DNA of 64,000 nt from Doryteuthis pealeii (Eukaryota; Mollusca; Cephalopoda; Myopsida; Loliginidae): contig CM042157.1 in the NCBI GenBank assembly GCA_023376005.1, forward strand, positions 17,504,601 to 17,568,600, given 5' to 3'. Under the pieces are notes generated by a model. That model was given only the letters and a program-made list of their open reading frames with translations. It did not search any database and was not told the origin of the DNA. A program made the position numbers and the translations under genes. Of this stretch, positions 1-13,327 are shown piece by piece (positions within the stretch are counted from its first letter, which is position 1; each line of letters begins with the position of its first letter).

Positions 1-28
1 AAAAAAGAAAAGAGGAAGAGTTACCTAC

Positions 29-111
29 CTTTGAGGCAATGTGGAAAATGTTATGCTTTTTCAACAAGTGTGATTCGTGACTCAAAACAAATTTCAGCAA
101 ATTCATTAAAG
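29..111 (-). CDS. ARMH3: ARMH3 exon 20 (last exon in window)
   Basis: This 83-bp exon starts after a polypyrimidine-cag acceptor, completes an Ala codon begun in exon 19, and ends in phase 0 before gtaggt. It reads [21 protein letters not shown] and continues IFHIASK. It corresponds to the ALINLLKFL-like stretch of DUF1741 that follows the Cys-rich YQKKCR segment. The remaining C-terminal exons lie outside the window. Confidence 0.93.
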
Positions 112-3100
112 CTGAAAGTAGAAAAAAAAGATTTTTAACATCATTTCAAACCTAAAAAGAGCAGGGTACGACATACTAGGACAGCACAATCATCAATACT
201 ATGGGAAAAAAATTCCAGATAATATCAAGAGATGGTTGGTTGGGTAGTTAGTGTTTAAGAGAATATCAAAGTTATTTAATGCTTAATTTTGTTTATATAT
301 ATGAGTATAGATAAAAGGATATGACTTGTGTCTCAGCTCTTGACAACACGGAGTATAAACAAGCTCTGAAGATGATTTTCATAAAATCAAAATATTGTTC
401 AATATCAGCTATGTTATAAAATGTTTTCACTTTAACAGCATTTTGTGGTGTTTTCATATCCTTTTATCTATACTCATACCATCGGATTCATTTCCTTTCT
501 TTTAACTTTATATACTCTACTTATTAACTCTACTTACGTATTGAGCACTTTATATTTGTTATATCGCTGTCTTATCATTGTGAAACTTGTATCAACTAAC
601 CATTGAGACCAATTTCACCGGTAAGTCACCACTTTCATATATATATATATATATATATATATGATTTGTTTAACTTCATGTGAATCAATAAATTGGTAGA
701 AATAATTTATATTAAATTCCTGTGTATTAATTGGTAGAAATAATTTGCATTAGCTCCATATGTACCAATAATTGGTAGAAATAATTTGCATTAGCTCCCG
801 TACCAATAATTTGTAGAAATAATTTGCATTAGCTCCATGTGTACCAATTTAGCTCCATGTGTACCAATAATTTGGTAGAAATAATTTGCATTAGCTCCAT
901 GTGTACCAATAATTTGGTAGAAATAATTTGCATTAGCTCCATGTGTACCAATAATTTGGTAGAAATAATTTGCATTAGCTCCATGTGTACCAATAATTTG
1001 GTAGAAATAATTTGCATTAGCTTCATATGCATTAATAAATTGGTAGAATTTTTTCCCTTGGCATTGTTTGAGATTGGCTCATTGCAAAAATCCTTCTAAT
1101 CTCTAAAAAATATTTGTTTGGAGGCTATTCAAGATGGTGGCAAATCAGAGTGCTCCAAGGCTTAAAAAGAAATCTGACATCAAATTTTTGGTGGTTGAGA
1201 AGTGCAATCCATGTAAATTTTACAGAAGAATGTGTGATGTGTACGAAGAAGCATGCTTTAGTCAAAAATGTTTAAAAATGGGCTAAAGACAGGTTTGCCA
1301 TCAGAGCCTAAGTCAAAAAGACAGTTCATGGAGTACAAACACACCGACTTTCTGGTAAAGAAAAAGTTCCGGGTGCAGCAGTCAGTAAAGAAACAGTGAT
1401 TTCTATAGCCAACTCTTTAAGCAAATTCACCTTTATTGGATGATATAGATAATATTATTGAATGATATTGTATAAAATGTTAAATGATGACTAAAATAAA
1501 ATGTCCTAAAATTAAAAATAAAAAAGTATTCTTTAGAGACTGACCAGTCCAGAGATCCTTCCAGGAATACTGCAATCGAACACGGCACTTTTTCTGATAG
1601 CACAGCACTCTGTGTATGATACCCAAGCATCGCCTGAGAGAAAAATAAAAACAAGAATGAAAATATGATATATGAGAATATGATTTTTTGACTATTGTCC
1701 TCATCTGACCATTGAAATATAAATAACGTTTTGGCCAATGTGACCTCCGACCTTCTTCAGCTGTTTCTAGTCAAACTTGGAAGCCTTCACAGAACTTTAA
1801 ACTGAACCCTTTATTTTAACCCATTAGAGTAGATTATTCTCATTACATTAACTATAACCAAGTACAAGTGTTAAGCTATGTTAAGAATTCTATGTTATTT
1901 TTTGTCCATAGGATTGAACCTGTAACCTACAGATGATTTTCAATTAGAACTGTATTAACTCAAACCCTTATATTCATTGCACCATGTATCCAACTGAGTT
2001 TGACCAGAAACACCTGAAGAAGGTTGGAGCTGAAACGTTGTGTATATAACAATTAGGTTATTTCCTATAACTCCAACATAAAAAAGGGAAACCACTCTGA
2101 ATGAATTTTATCTGTTAATTAATCTACCCATTATTTTCCCATTAAACTAACCCTAAACCCTAACCCTGTCTTCTTTTTTCCTAGTAGATCAATAAATAAA
2201 TAAATAATTTATCAGTCAATTAGAGTGGTTCCCATTTTTTTTAGGTTGGAGTTATGGGAAATACCCAAGAATTAAGATGAAAACAAGTCAAGCCTCATCT
2301 CAAAAATTCAGACAAATAATATGAGAATAAGAATACCAATTTCATTACATATACAAAGACTTCATGTATCCATGTAGGAAGCGCGTGGTGTAATGGTTAA
2401 AGTCATGGGAAATGGACTCGTCGCCCCGAATTCAAATCCTGGATGTGGTAATTGCATTTGACTTAGCGCTAATACCGTTGGGAAAGGTATGAATCCTACT
2501 CTCCCTCCAGCTATGGGTAAATAGTAGGGCAGACTGGGCTCTTTAACCTTGGTTAGGTAACCGGTCTAAGAGAAGGAAAACTCTGAATTCAAACCTGTTA
2601 AACTCCGCTTAAGAAATTGACCTTGTGTCACATCCTGCTCATGCAGAGGGGTCGGTAAATATATATATATATATATATATACATACAAATACCTCATAAT
2701 TCTATGCAATGACTGGCTCCTTCAAGTGGTATTTCAGGAGTCATTCTTTGTCAGGATTGTGCTCGCCACCCGTATCTATCAGTCATCCCACCTGGCAAGC
2801 ACTTCCACACGGCATCCAGTATCTGGACAGGGCTAATTGATGTAGGTTTGTGCTAGTTGAGCTACGCTAGTGCGTCCATGTGTAGGTATCCACAGGAGAA
2901 TGTCACTTATGAGTTCATCTTTGCTTCTCCAGCAGTGTCCAGTATGGCTTCTTTGTCCTATTTGGATGGTTTGCGTGATGGGGGGTAAGTAGTCATACAC
3001 CTGCTTTTTTGAGGGGGTGCTGCTTCCAGGATTTATTCAAGATTTCACACAGTATCCTTGTGTAGTTCCCGTCTAGCTTTTTCTCTAAGTGTTTCATTAG

Positions 3101-6100
3101 AGTCCAAGTGTTGCAGCCATACAATAGTACTGACATGACTACAGCTTGGAAGAATTCTCACTTTATCTTGATAGCTCCCAAAAAGCATAACACAACAGCG
3201 AGAAAGCATCTGGCTTCTAAAATCCAAGATAACACATAACCGATAATAAGTCAATGAAACACAATACTGAAATAGGTAAAATCCGCTCACTTTCCATGGT
3301 AGACTGAGGGTTCTATGAGGGTAATGTAACGTGGCGGTATATGGTCACAGTACCCAAAGCAATATACATAACGTTCTAATATCGATATATGTTGTTGTTA
3401 CATAATCTATGTGGTTGCATAAGATTATTGTCAATCCCCTGTAATTCTGAAGGGATGACCCTTTTCATACCATGGCCGGGTCCTTCAATGGAAAATTACA
3501 GAAGCCCGCCAAAATACGTGAAGTCATGTGGACCTGTTCGGTCCCCAGTTTGCAGTTAGACGTCAGGCAGAGAAGTCGGCCATTTTAGGTCCTACCTAAA
3601 ACTGGAACTCACACGCGCTATGTTAGTCAGATATTTAGTTACATGAAATGTATAGTTAAGGAAATAAAAGTTTGATAAGTAATATGTTCTTGTGGTTGAT
3701 GAATGTCTTGGTAACAAGACTAAGAAATGAATCCAGGACGACCAGCCAGCAGGAACATAGCAATAGAAAACCAGACCTTAGGAGATCCGAGACGCTAGAC
3801 CAGACCAAGTCAGGATGTTAGAAGATATACCAAAGACGATCAGAATAGCAGCCGGCCAGAATAGAAAATACGACAAGAAGTAAGTGAAGTAAAGAAAGGG
3901 TATACAACATTGTATAGCGGGTCTTGTCAACGTGCCTCCAAATTCACGACACTAAAAGGTGATCATCACGTGGCGGTTATCTTGTCGATAAAAAAGTACA
4001 ACGCGAGAAATATATCGTCACAAGCTGCTTAGCTTTTATTTCCAGGGCTCGTCTTGTAGGCTGTGTCGGAGAGGAGGAAAGGCAGAGAGAAAGAGAGAGA
4101 GAACACTGTTAAATTACTGTATCCCACACTAGGGACCAGAGGCCCGTCCGTTCCCCTAGGCATCGGAAAGCAAAAAGAGACCAGTATTTTTCTTCGTCGC
4201 TCTATGTCATCACATGACTTCCGGTTCCGGTCAACACCCAAAACTTCTGGTTGGCTTTCAATTCTCCATTTGGGGGTCATGCCCCGATCAAACTCATGAC
4301 AACCTGTTTTATGTTCATCACTTTTTTTTAAGCCTTTACTATCTCTTATTTCTTCTTCCTCCTTTTCTAATAGTAGTCCTTGCAAAACTCAGGACCTTCA
4401 GTAATCTCAAAAGTAAGATCTCCAAATTGTTGGGGAGGTAGGGAAACTGTGCAGCTATTGGCAACACCATTGTGTTTGTTGTGCATACCTCCCTTGTTGG
4501 CTTGGCAGTTATTTTTTATGGAGCTCCCAATTGACACTACCAGCAAGTGTGAAGTTTGCGAATGCATAAGGCATTAAATTGATTGAAATTTATGACCAAT
4601 TAACAGAAGTTTATGGCGAATTATGTATGGATGTCAAAAACGTCCACAAGCAGTGGAGGGTGTTTGCAATGACAACAAGGTTCAACACTTCCTTAATGAA
4701 ATAGCAGCAAGCTGGTATGTCATGGGCATACAACAATTGCCAAAGTGTCTACAAAAATGCATCAACTGAAATGCCAATTATGTAGTTTGGTTTGGTTTGT
4801 TTTATGGCATATCAACCTCAGTGGGACATTTAATGCTGATAATGTTTTGAAATAAAGTCATTCTTAATGGATACTCATTTATTTTTATTAACACATTTTT
4901 CTATTTAACCCACATGTGGGACCCTAACAGGTACTACCACTCCAGGTCAGAGTGGACCTGGGAGCAATGGTGATGAAGGGGTGCTCCCTCATACAAAGAT
5001 AGCATCAGCTGGAAGAGAATAAAAATAAAGAAAATTTATTTCAATATTATTAGGAGCTACTTACAAATGAAGTTCGGAAGGGAAGTTCTTCATTAAGTGA
5101 CTTAAAATAAATTCTACCATGAGATCTGAAAAAAAAAAATAAATAAATAAAATGAAATAAAAAAAATTAAAAAAATCAATTTAGATCAAAGGAATAATGA
5201 TTTTAAAAATTTTCAATAAAAAAATTTATTCAAACAAAAAAATATTTTCAGTCTTTCATTATTTCTTTCATTTCATCATTTTAAAAATTTCATCAAGTCT
5301 GAAACATGGAAACTGCAGTATAAAAAGTGCTACTCAAACTTTCAGGAACTTACCGTATTTGACGGCATATAGGACACACCTTTTTCCCAAAATTTTGCCT
5401 CAAAAAATTGCCCTGCATCTTATACATCGTAGGTGAAGTTGAGGCCTCCCATAGGCCTAGGCTAATCTTCTCTATGATCCTCACTAACCCAGCTTACGCT
5501 CAGTACTTTACCTACCCTAAACTCCATGCATCCTTATACATTCACCAAAATGGTAATTTCCTCTATTTGATGGCATATAGGACACACTTTTTTCCAAAAA
5601 TTTTGGCTCAAAAAATTGCCCTGCATCTTATACATCGTAGGTGAAGTTTGAGGACCCCCGTAGGCCTAGGCTAATCTTCTCTAAGATGCTTACTTATTTC
5701 CTGCTATTGAGATGTCTTGTGTATGCTTATTGCTTGCCTGTACTGCTAAATTGCTTTTATACTGCTATGTTTCAACTTGTGCAACACACAGCTAGACTGT
5801 TTTCAACAATGTATGCTTAAATACACTAAAAACATTTTTTCCTGTATCTGCCCTGCTGAAATGGGGGTGCGTCTTATATGCCGTCAAATACGGTAAACAG
5901 CATGTACAAAATGATTGTGTAGAGTATCCAAGAAGTCACTTAAAGATGTTAAAACATGGTTTAAAAGTTTTAAAAAAAAAAAAATAATTAAGGTGGGGGG
6001 GTATCAATGTGAAATAGGTGAGGTGGACCAAGTATCCAATAGGCACCACAAATCATCAACTTAATGAAAGGTTCACATTTTAACTTGTCACCGGTAACTT

Positions 6101-9100
6101 CTGCTTCCAAATTTTTGTAAACAAATGATTTTAATCAGAAGTTAATGGAGATGTTGGACTTAGATAAATTAAATAAATAGATGGTTGATACACATAATCA
6201 AATTAAAATTCAATAGCAAAATCTTTTTTTAAATAAATACTTTTTAATCAGAAGTTTATGACTATTTTTCAAAACTTACGATAAATTAAAAAAAGATGAA
6301 AGACGTTTTTATACTAAAATTGTTTTTACTTAATCCGAAGAGAAATTATGTTTATTTAAATAAAAATACAGTTTTTTTTGCAAATATTTTTTATGTTTAT
6401 TTAAATAAAAGGGTGCTGTTCAGAAATAGTATCACAAAATTTGTAAAATTTGTTTTTGTCAGATATAATGTAAGTTCAAAAAATCATCTGTTCGCTTCTT
6501 TTCAAATATTTGAAAGTTGAAGTTACCAGTGATGAGTTAAAATAGGAACCTTTCATTAAGTTGATGATTTGGGGTGCCGACTGGATACTTGGTCCAAAAG
6601 CCTGTGCTTCTCTTAGTATCTCCCACTTCCGTATTTTGTGCTTTGCTTTTTACAGCTAGTTTAAATTCATATCATTAAAAAAAAAGTCTTAATGGTGCCA
6701 TGGACTGTAAGATATTTTAACCATTTTACTACAAAGTGTTTTTTTTTAAGCTTTGGATATGCAAAATTATGCATCGAGTAAAATGTTTAGAAATGAAAAT
6801 TTAAATTTGACAGAATCACCAGTGTCACAGTGGGATTGAAAGGTTTAACTCTTTGCCTACGAAATTTCCCCTACAGCTGTACCAAATATTCTTGGTAGCT
6901 CAGAGAGTGTTCGGCTAGAAACCACAAGGTTCCTAGTTTGATACCGGTCCTCGCCAACTCAGCGTATGAGTAGCACAGGGGATAGACTCCCTCGCTGCAT
7001 GGCTGATACCAACATCAGGCTGCCGACGACTTATTGTACAAGGATTAAGTACTAGTCTCAGGGTTGGTTCACAGACAAAATAAAAGATGGCAGGGGTGTT
7101 CATATGGTCATTTTTCAATGTAAACAAGTGACACATGCGAAGGCTGCTGCCAGCAGATACCGGTGGGAGAGCCACTGTGAGTGGCTTAAAGTAGGCAAAG
7201 AGGTAAAATCTTTAAAAAAATTTTTTTTTAAATCAATGACCACAATTCATATCCTTCTTATAAATTTCAGGAGTTTATGTGTGAATTTTTAGGAGATCTG
7301 CACTAAGATAAAAAAAAATTAAAAAATTAAAAAAAAAGGATAAAAATCTTACCCAGGAGTGCACACACCAAAGGACGGCACATTGGGAACTTGTCCACTT
7401 TAACTTTCCGATGTCTCATTGGCTAAAAAGAAGAAGAAGAAAAGATTTTTTTTTAAATAAAGTCAGCATAATTATCAATTTGAGACTGGTTGATGAGATA
7501 TCAGAGATTTGTTTGTTTTTTCATATATGCAAAAGGCAGGACGTAACATAAAGTCAAGTTTATTTTGAGGCCCCCTGCCCAAATAGGGGTGAGTGGTGCC
7601 AAAAATAGCCTAGCATCTTTGGCATTCTCCCCTTTAGGTGTGCTTCAGGTATTAAAGGCTTATGCTGACACTCCTCCTTTTAGTGTAATAGGAGAGGTGC
7701 TGCTTGTGGGGACAGACCCTAAAGTTAAACCAAAATGTGATAATTCCCTGATCACCCAGGACCAGGAGAGGGAGGAGTAATGGTGATACAAAGTCAGCAT
7801 CTCGCCAATATGATATCCCATATTGACATTAATAGTACTACCAAATATATGCACCCTCTGATTGCAAGTATTTAAGTTTTAAAGTAATAAAATATCATTT
7901 TAAATCAGAAAGACTAATGAAACTAAATAAGAATGCAGATATAAAGATTTGAAACAGAGGGGGTATAATTAAAAAATAAAACAACTGAAACTTACTCTTC
8001 CATAACTCCCATCTTTCATTGCTAAATTTTCCTAATTTAACTATTTTGTTAAAATCGGAAGTAAAGAATAAAATCAGTTATTTCTTCTTGTTAATGGATT
8101 TCTTTTTAAGATTTGTCCAAGATTTTTGCTCATATTTATTACGATAAACCAAACAATTAGAAATCAATAATACTTAGCACATATTCATTAAAATCAATTT
8201 TTTAATAACAACATACAAATTAGCCTTCCTGTTCACACTGTAAACCGCTATTTCGTTGTATATTTAAATACAATTGCATGTTAGCTCAGTCAGTAGAGCG
8301 TTCAGCTAGAGACCACAAGGTTCCTAGTTCGATACCGGTCCTCGCCAACTCAGCGTATGAGTAGCACAGGGATCTGTGCGGTAAAGTAAGAAGCTGATGA
8401 TAGGTGTGACACTCCACCTCAGATGCTAAAACAATCTCCTTGGTCTAGCGCTATTGAAAAGGGGATAGACTCCCTCACTGACTGGCTGATACCGCCTTTA
8501 GGCCGCCCCATCGACTTTACTTTTTTTTAGTATGTATTCACAGTATTAGTAATGTATATCAATTTTATTAATAATTGAGGTTTAAATAAAAATAAAATCC
8601 CAGAGAATGTGACGCAAATAACTAAGGGAATTGTGACTTAAGTAGTAATATAGTTTTGGTTACAGACAAGCACACAATCTCCATTATAATAAGATTTACA
8701 TTCCAATGTAAAAGTACTTACCATTCTGTGTAATGGAACCCTGAAAGTCATATTGTTGTCAGTCATCAATGAATTTGCATACTGATCCTGAAAAAAATAT
8801 TTTTATTTTTATTAAATTTTAGAAAATATACAAGCCATAAAAAAAAGTAACTTAACAGAGTTTCCTATTGGAAACTCCTTAGGCAAAATTAACATTATTT
8901 ATTAAATGACCCTCACACATATCTTTTCTTCAAATTGGTTATCTTCAGTTTTATTGTTATAGTTAAAACACTTCGACGATTGTGTAGCGTAATTATTATG
9001 GTCTACGGGGAATTTGGGGATTAAAAAGTAAAACGGTAATCGGATTTCTGGAGAAAGAGAAGAAAGAGAAATAAGAACAAAGGTTAAAGTTTGGTAGGGT

Positions 9101-10848
9101 AAACGCTCAACAGGGAGCCAGCAATTGACCGATGAATGACCCCGGAACTAGATTCAAAAATAAAAATGGAAGTTCCGGGTTTTGACTGGAAGCGGATGTG
9201 ACCTTTCGCCACCCCTGGGACTAAAAACAGAAAAAGAGAAAAATCGGTCTTTTCTCGGCTGGGCCTTTGTAAGGGGCAGATGGGACTTTCCAGGTTACCC
9301 CGTTATGTGTTTCACATAGTAATACCGAACATGATTTACGATAGAATAATTTGACCTTACCCTCTCTCTCTATCCTTCTCTCTGAAAAAGAACCCACGAG
9401 CCTAGAAAGGTATAAACAACCCCTTTGTGACCATGCAACTTGCGTATGTTGTTTCTGAACTAACGACGACTACTTCTAACAACTACAACTCGAATTTGGC
9501 CCTATGCAACACATTGTACTCTTCAAACTTCTTCAGATGGTGGACATATAAGGTAATCTTCTGGGAAATTATCAACACTTTTTGGGTCATTTAATGCTAA
9601 ATCAAGTCATTTTGATATGTGGTTACTTACTGTACCTGCTGTCGCTTATATGAACACCCATCTAATTATTTAACATGATCATCGCTGCTTAACTTCAGTG
9701 ATCAATCAGGTCCCCAGTGCTTTCAACGTGACTTGACCGTAAAGTCTTTCAGCAGGAATAAATAACATATTTTAGTACAGTAATTGTGAAACCCCAATAA
9801 TTTTTTTCCGATTATAAAAAGATGGTTTCCGAGTCCAAGAAGGTTCCCGAGTCCGAGAAGAAATACCTGAAGGAGGCCGGAGGGCATATCAGCCAAAACG
9901 TTGTACAGATAACAATAAAGATGAGGACAATAGTCCGAATAACGCAGATAATACTAATTTTTTTTTTTTTTATTTGCAAGTTTTTTTTATTTTTATTTTA
10001 TGGTCAAATGGGAATTCCAGCCATTAAATTTGTGGCCAAACGTGCTGTACTAAAGGTGTTGATCACCATGAATATACGAGAAGAAATACCTGAAGAAGGC
10101 CGGAGGGCATATCGGCCGAAACGTTGTACAGATAACAATAAAGACGAGGACAATAGTCCGAATAACGCAGATAATACTAATTTTTTTTTATTTGCAAGTT
10201 GTTTTTTTATTTTATGGTCAAATGGGAATTCCAGCCATTAAATTTGTGGCCAAACATGCTGCACTAAAAGTGTTGATCACCATGAATAAACGCCATTATT
10301 ATCAAAAAAAAAAAAAAAGACAAAAAAAAGACAAAAAAAAAAAAAAAAATCAAGAAAAGAAAAGCTGTAATTACAATCCGATATTCATGTGTCATGACCA
10401 GAATCAAATTTCAACACGCACAGCTGCACGGACCACCAAAAGTCGGATCACTTCAATTCCGAGTAATGACACTGTTAGGCAGTCATGAAAATATTGATAT
10501 GTTCCAAGGTGTTACACACCTGAGACAGGTGTTCACTTTCAATTCTCTAAAGCCGATGGATCCAATGGGAATTTTGAACTCTATACAACAACTATTTACT
10601 AATTCCTACAGATAAAATTCATACGATATAATAATAAATCCTTTTCAAAGGAGCAGCTGTTAGTTAATGTTTGGTTTTCTTGTGTCTAATGATAAACAAA
10701 AAGAAAGGGGGAGGAGATGAAAGAAAAGGACCCAGAGAAAGGAGAGCTTATTTTCTCCGGTCTCCTGCCATTTTATAACAGAGACACAAGCTCAAATTAC
10801 TTGCTGATCAATTATCAATAAAAAATAAAAAATAAAAAATAAAATAAA

Positions 10849-10895
<47 letters not shown>

Positions 10896-11270
10896 TACAT
10901 ACACAAGCGATGTATTTATGATATGGCTTTTTTTTAGCCGACTATTTTTAGGAGAATATGTGCTTAATTGAAGTCGTACCTAATTTTGAAAATTAATTAA
11001 TTAATAATAGGTATGCCCGCTTAATTAATTAATTATTAATTAACTAACTTTCAAAATTAGGTACGATTTCAATTAAGCACATATTCTCCCAAAATATATA
11101 TATATATATATATATATATGATATATTGAAAAAACAAATGATATTTACAAATGCTTGGGATCATCAGGAGAGAATGTGCACCGTTTCTCTCCTGATGATC
11201 CCATGCATTTGTAAACATCCTTTGTTTTTTCAATATATCAAATTCACACTGTCGGATTAATTTCCTTTTA

Positions 11271-11332
<62 letters not shown>

Positions 11333-13264
11333 TTATCTTTGTATCAGAAAGGAAACAAACAGGTGGTCAAGTCAAGTGGATATAAAATAAAAAACACTTT
11401 TTTTCCCCCACCCAAATTCATCAAAGCATGTCAACAGCACAAATTCCCATGACTTTTCCACACCATCCGTCCCTCGTTTGGCCATCGCTCTTGGTAAGTC
11501 CTCTAGACCAATGTTTCTCAACCTTTTTTTGGCTATGGCCCCCTTCAACCCAACGCAAACTCTTTGTGGTCCCCTCCCATGCCAACTTTGCATAAATCAG
11601 TTAAAAAAAAATACAATAAATATTTATTTTAACAAAATGGCTTAGGTTTATTTAATATTTTAACTAAATAAGTTTAATATTTTATTTCAAATAACTTAAT
11701 TATAATATATTCCATATATATTTTGTGAGTCCTAAATTTTCTGTGTGCCCCCCCCCAACCTCTTGGCCTTCCATTTTTTAAAATTCGGCCTTCTGACCCC
11801 CCCCCAAAAAAAAATCTTATAACTACTGTTGAGAAACCCTGCTCTAGACAGGATCCAGTATCTGCACAGAGCTGATGAAATGTTCATCTTTGCTGGTTGA
11901 CTAACACTGGTGTGTCCATGCGTAGGAGTCCACAGAAGAACATCACTTATGAGTTCATCCCTGACCAGTGAAAGAAAAGCTAACAGGTGACCTCATTGGG
12001 GAGAAAGGGGTTTTACACTTCTGTAGAGATGCAGTCAGCATATTCTACAACCCCAGTGGACAGAGGGGCATACACTAGGGGTTTAAAACTCTTAACATCC
12101 TGTTAAGAATTTTCAAAGTCCAGAGCCCCATTCCCCTAAGGATTTATCTAAAAATGGCTAAAAATGTCTTTTGCATCTAAAGTTACCTGTTATTTTCCTT
12201 AAATCAAAAACTCCTAAGTAGTTTTAATATTACATTTAAATAAAGGCTATCATTTGGGGCAGATTAGGAAAACAAATGTGACTTCTGGCTGGGCGGAATG
12301 AGGCGGTATAGGACATTAAGGGGTTAAAGGAAATTGAAATATCAAACCCTGACCCTGACCTTGACCAGTGAAAGAAAAGAATTTCTCCTTCAAGGGAAAA
12401 GCAATAAAGAAGAATTAAAAAGTCCATGTCTTACCTCAGCAATACAAGTAAGAATAACCAAGCAGAGTTTAGCATTGCTATATCTGGTCTCATCTGGAAA
12501 AAACAAAAAAACATTTAGCATTTTATAAAATTGTAAAACAATAATACAAATAGTAAAGAATTTTTTTAAAAAATCAATTTATTTCTTTATTTTTCAATTA
12601 GACATAATACACAGGTTCAGTATTCCACAAGGTTCCTAGTTTGATACCCGCCCTCGCCAACTCAGTGTATGAGTAACACAGGGATCTGTGCGGTAAAGTA
12701 AGGAGCTGATGGTAGGTGTGGCGCTCCCCCTCAGACGCAAAAAACAATCTCCTTTGTCTGGCGCTAGTGAAAAGAGGATAGACTCCCTCGCTGATTGGAT
12801 GATACCGACATCAGGCCGCTCCAACGACTTACTTACTTACTATTCCTTACTTTTAGGATTGAATTATGTTTGAAAAAAAATTTGGTTTTAATTGGTTCTA
12901 ATTAATCGCAATTTGCAATTAAGTCAAAAACCGACCAATCTCTGACTTTACTCTGTGTCTATCTCTTTCTTCCCCTCTATGTATCTCTTGACTACCTCCT
13001 TGTTATATAATGTTAGTTTCTCTGGAGAGTGTAGAGAGAGAGAGAGAGAGAGAGACACGAGAATTTGAAATATATTTCTATGTTAAATTTCACAACCAAA
13101 AACCCGTAGCTTAAATGAGGTCAAACATTATGTTTCTTAGAAAGCTAAAGAAAAGGATGTATTTTTTTCATTTTTATTTTATTCGCTTTGCTAACACCCT
13201 TTTCCCTAATCTCAATTAACTACCCAGAGCTGAATGGGTGATCCAATGGGTCATGTTTTGTCTA

Positions 13265-13327
<63 letters not shown>

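Noticed and set aside
829..1099. Open frames on both strands with repeated peptides
   Set aside because: They are translations of the 42-bp minisatellite, whose unit is a multiple of three.
8392..8410. CTGATGATAGGTGTGACACTCC in a SINE as a hammerhead core
   Set aside because: The family consensus reads CTGATGGTAGG and no GAA or stem III follows.
11119..11240. Hammerhead in the foldback with CTGATGATCCC arms
   Set aside because: CTGATGA occurs, but no paired stem II followed by GAA could be closed on either strand.
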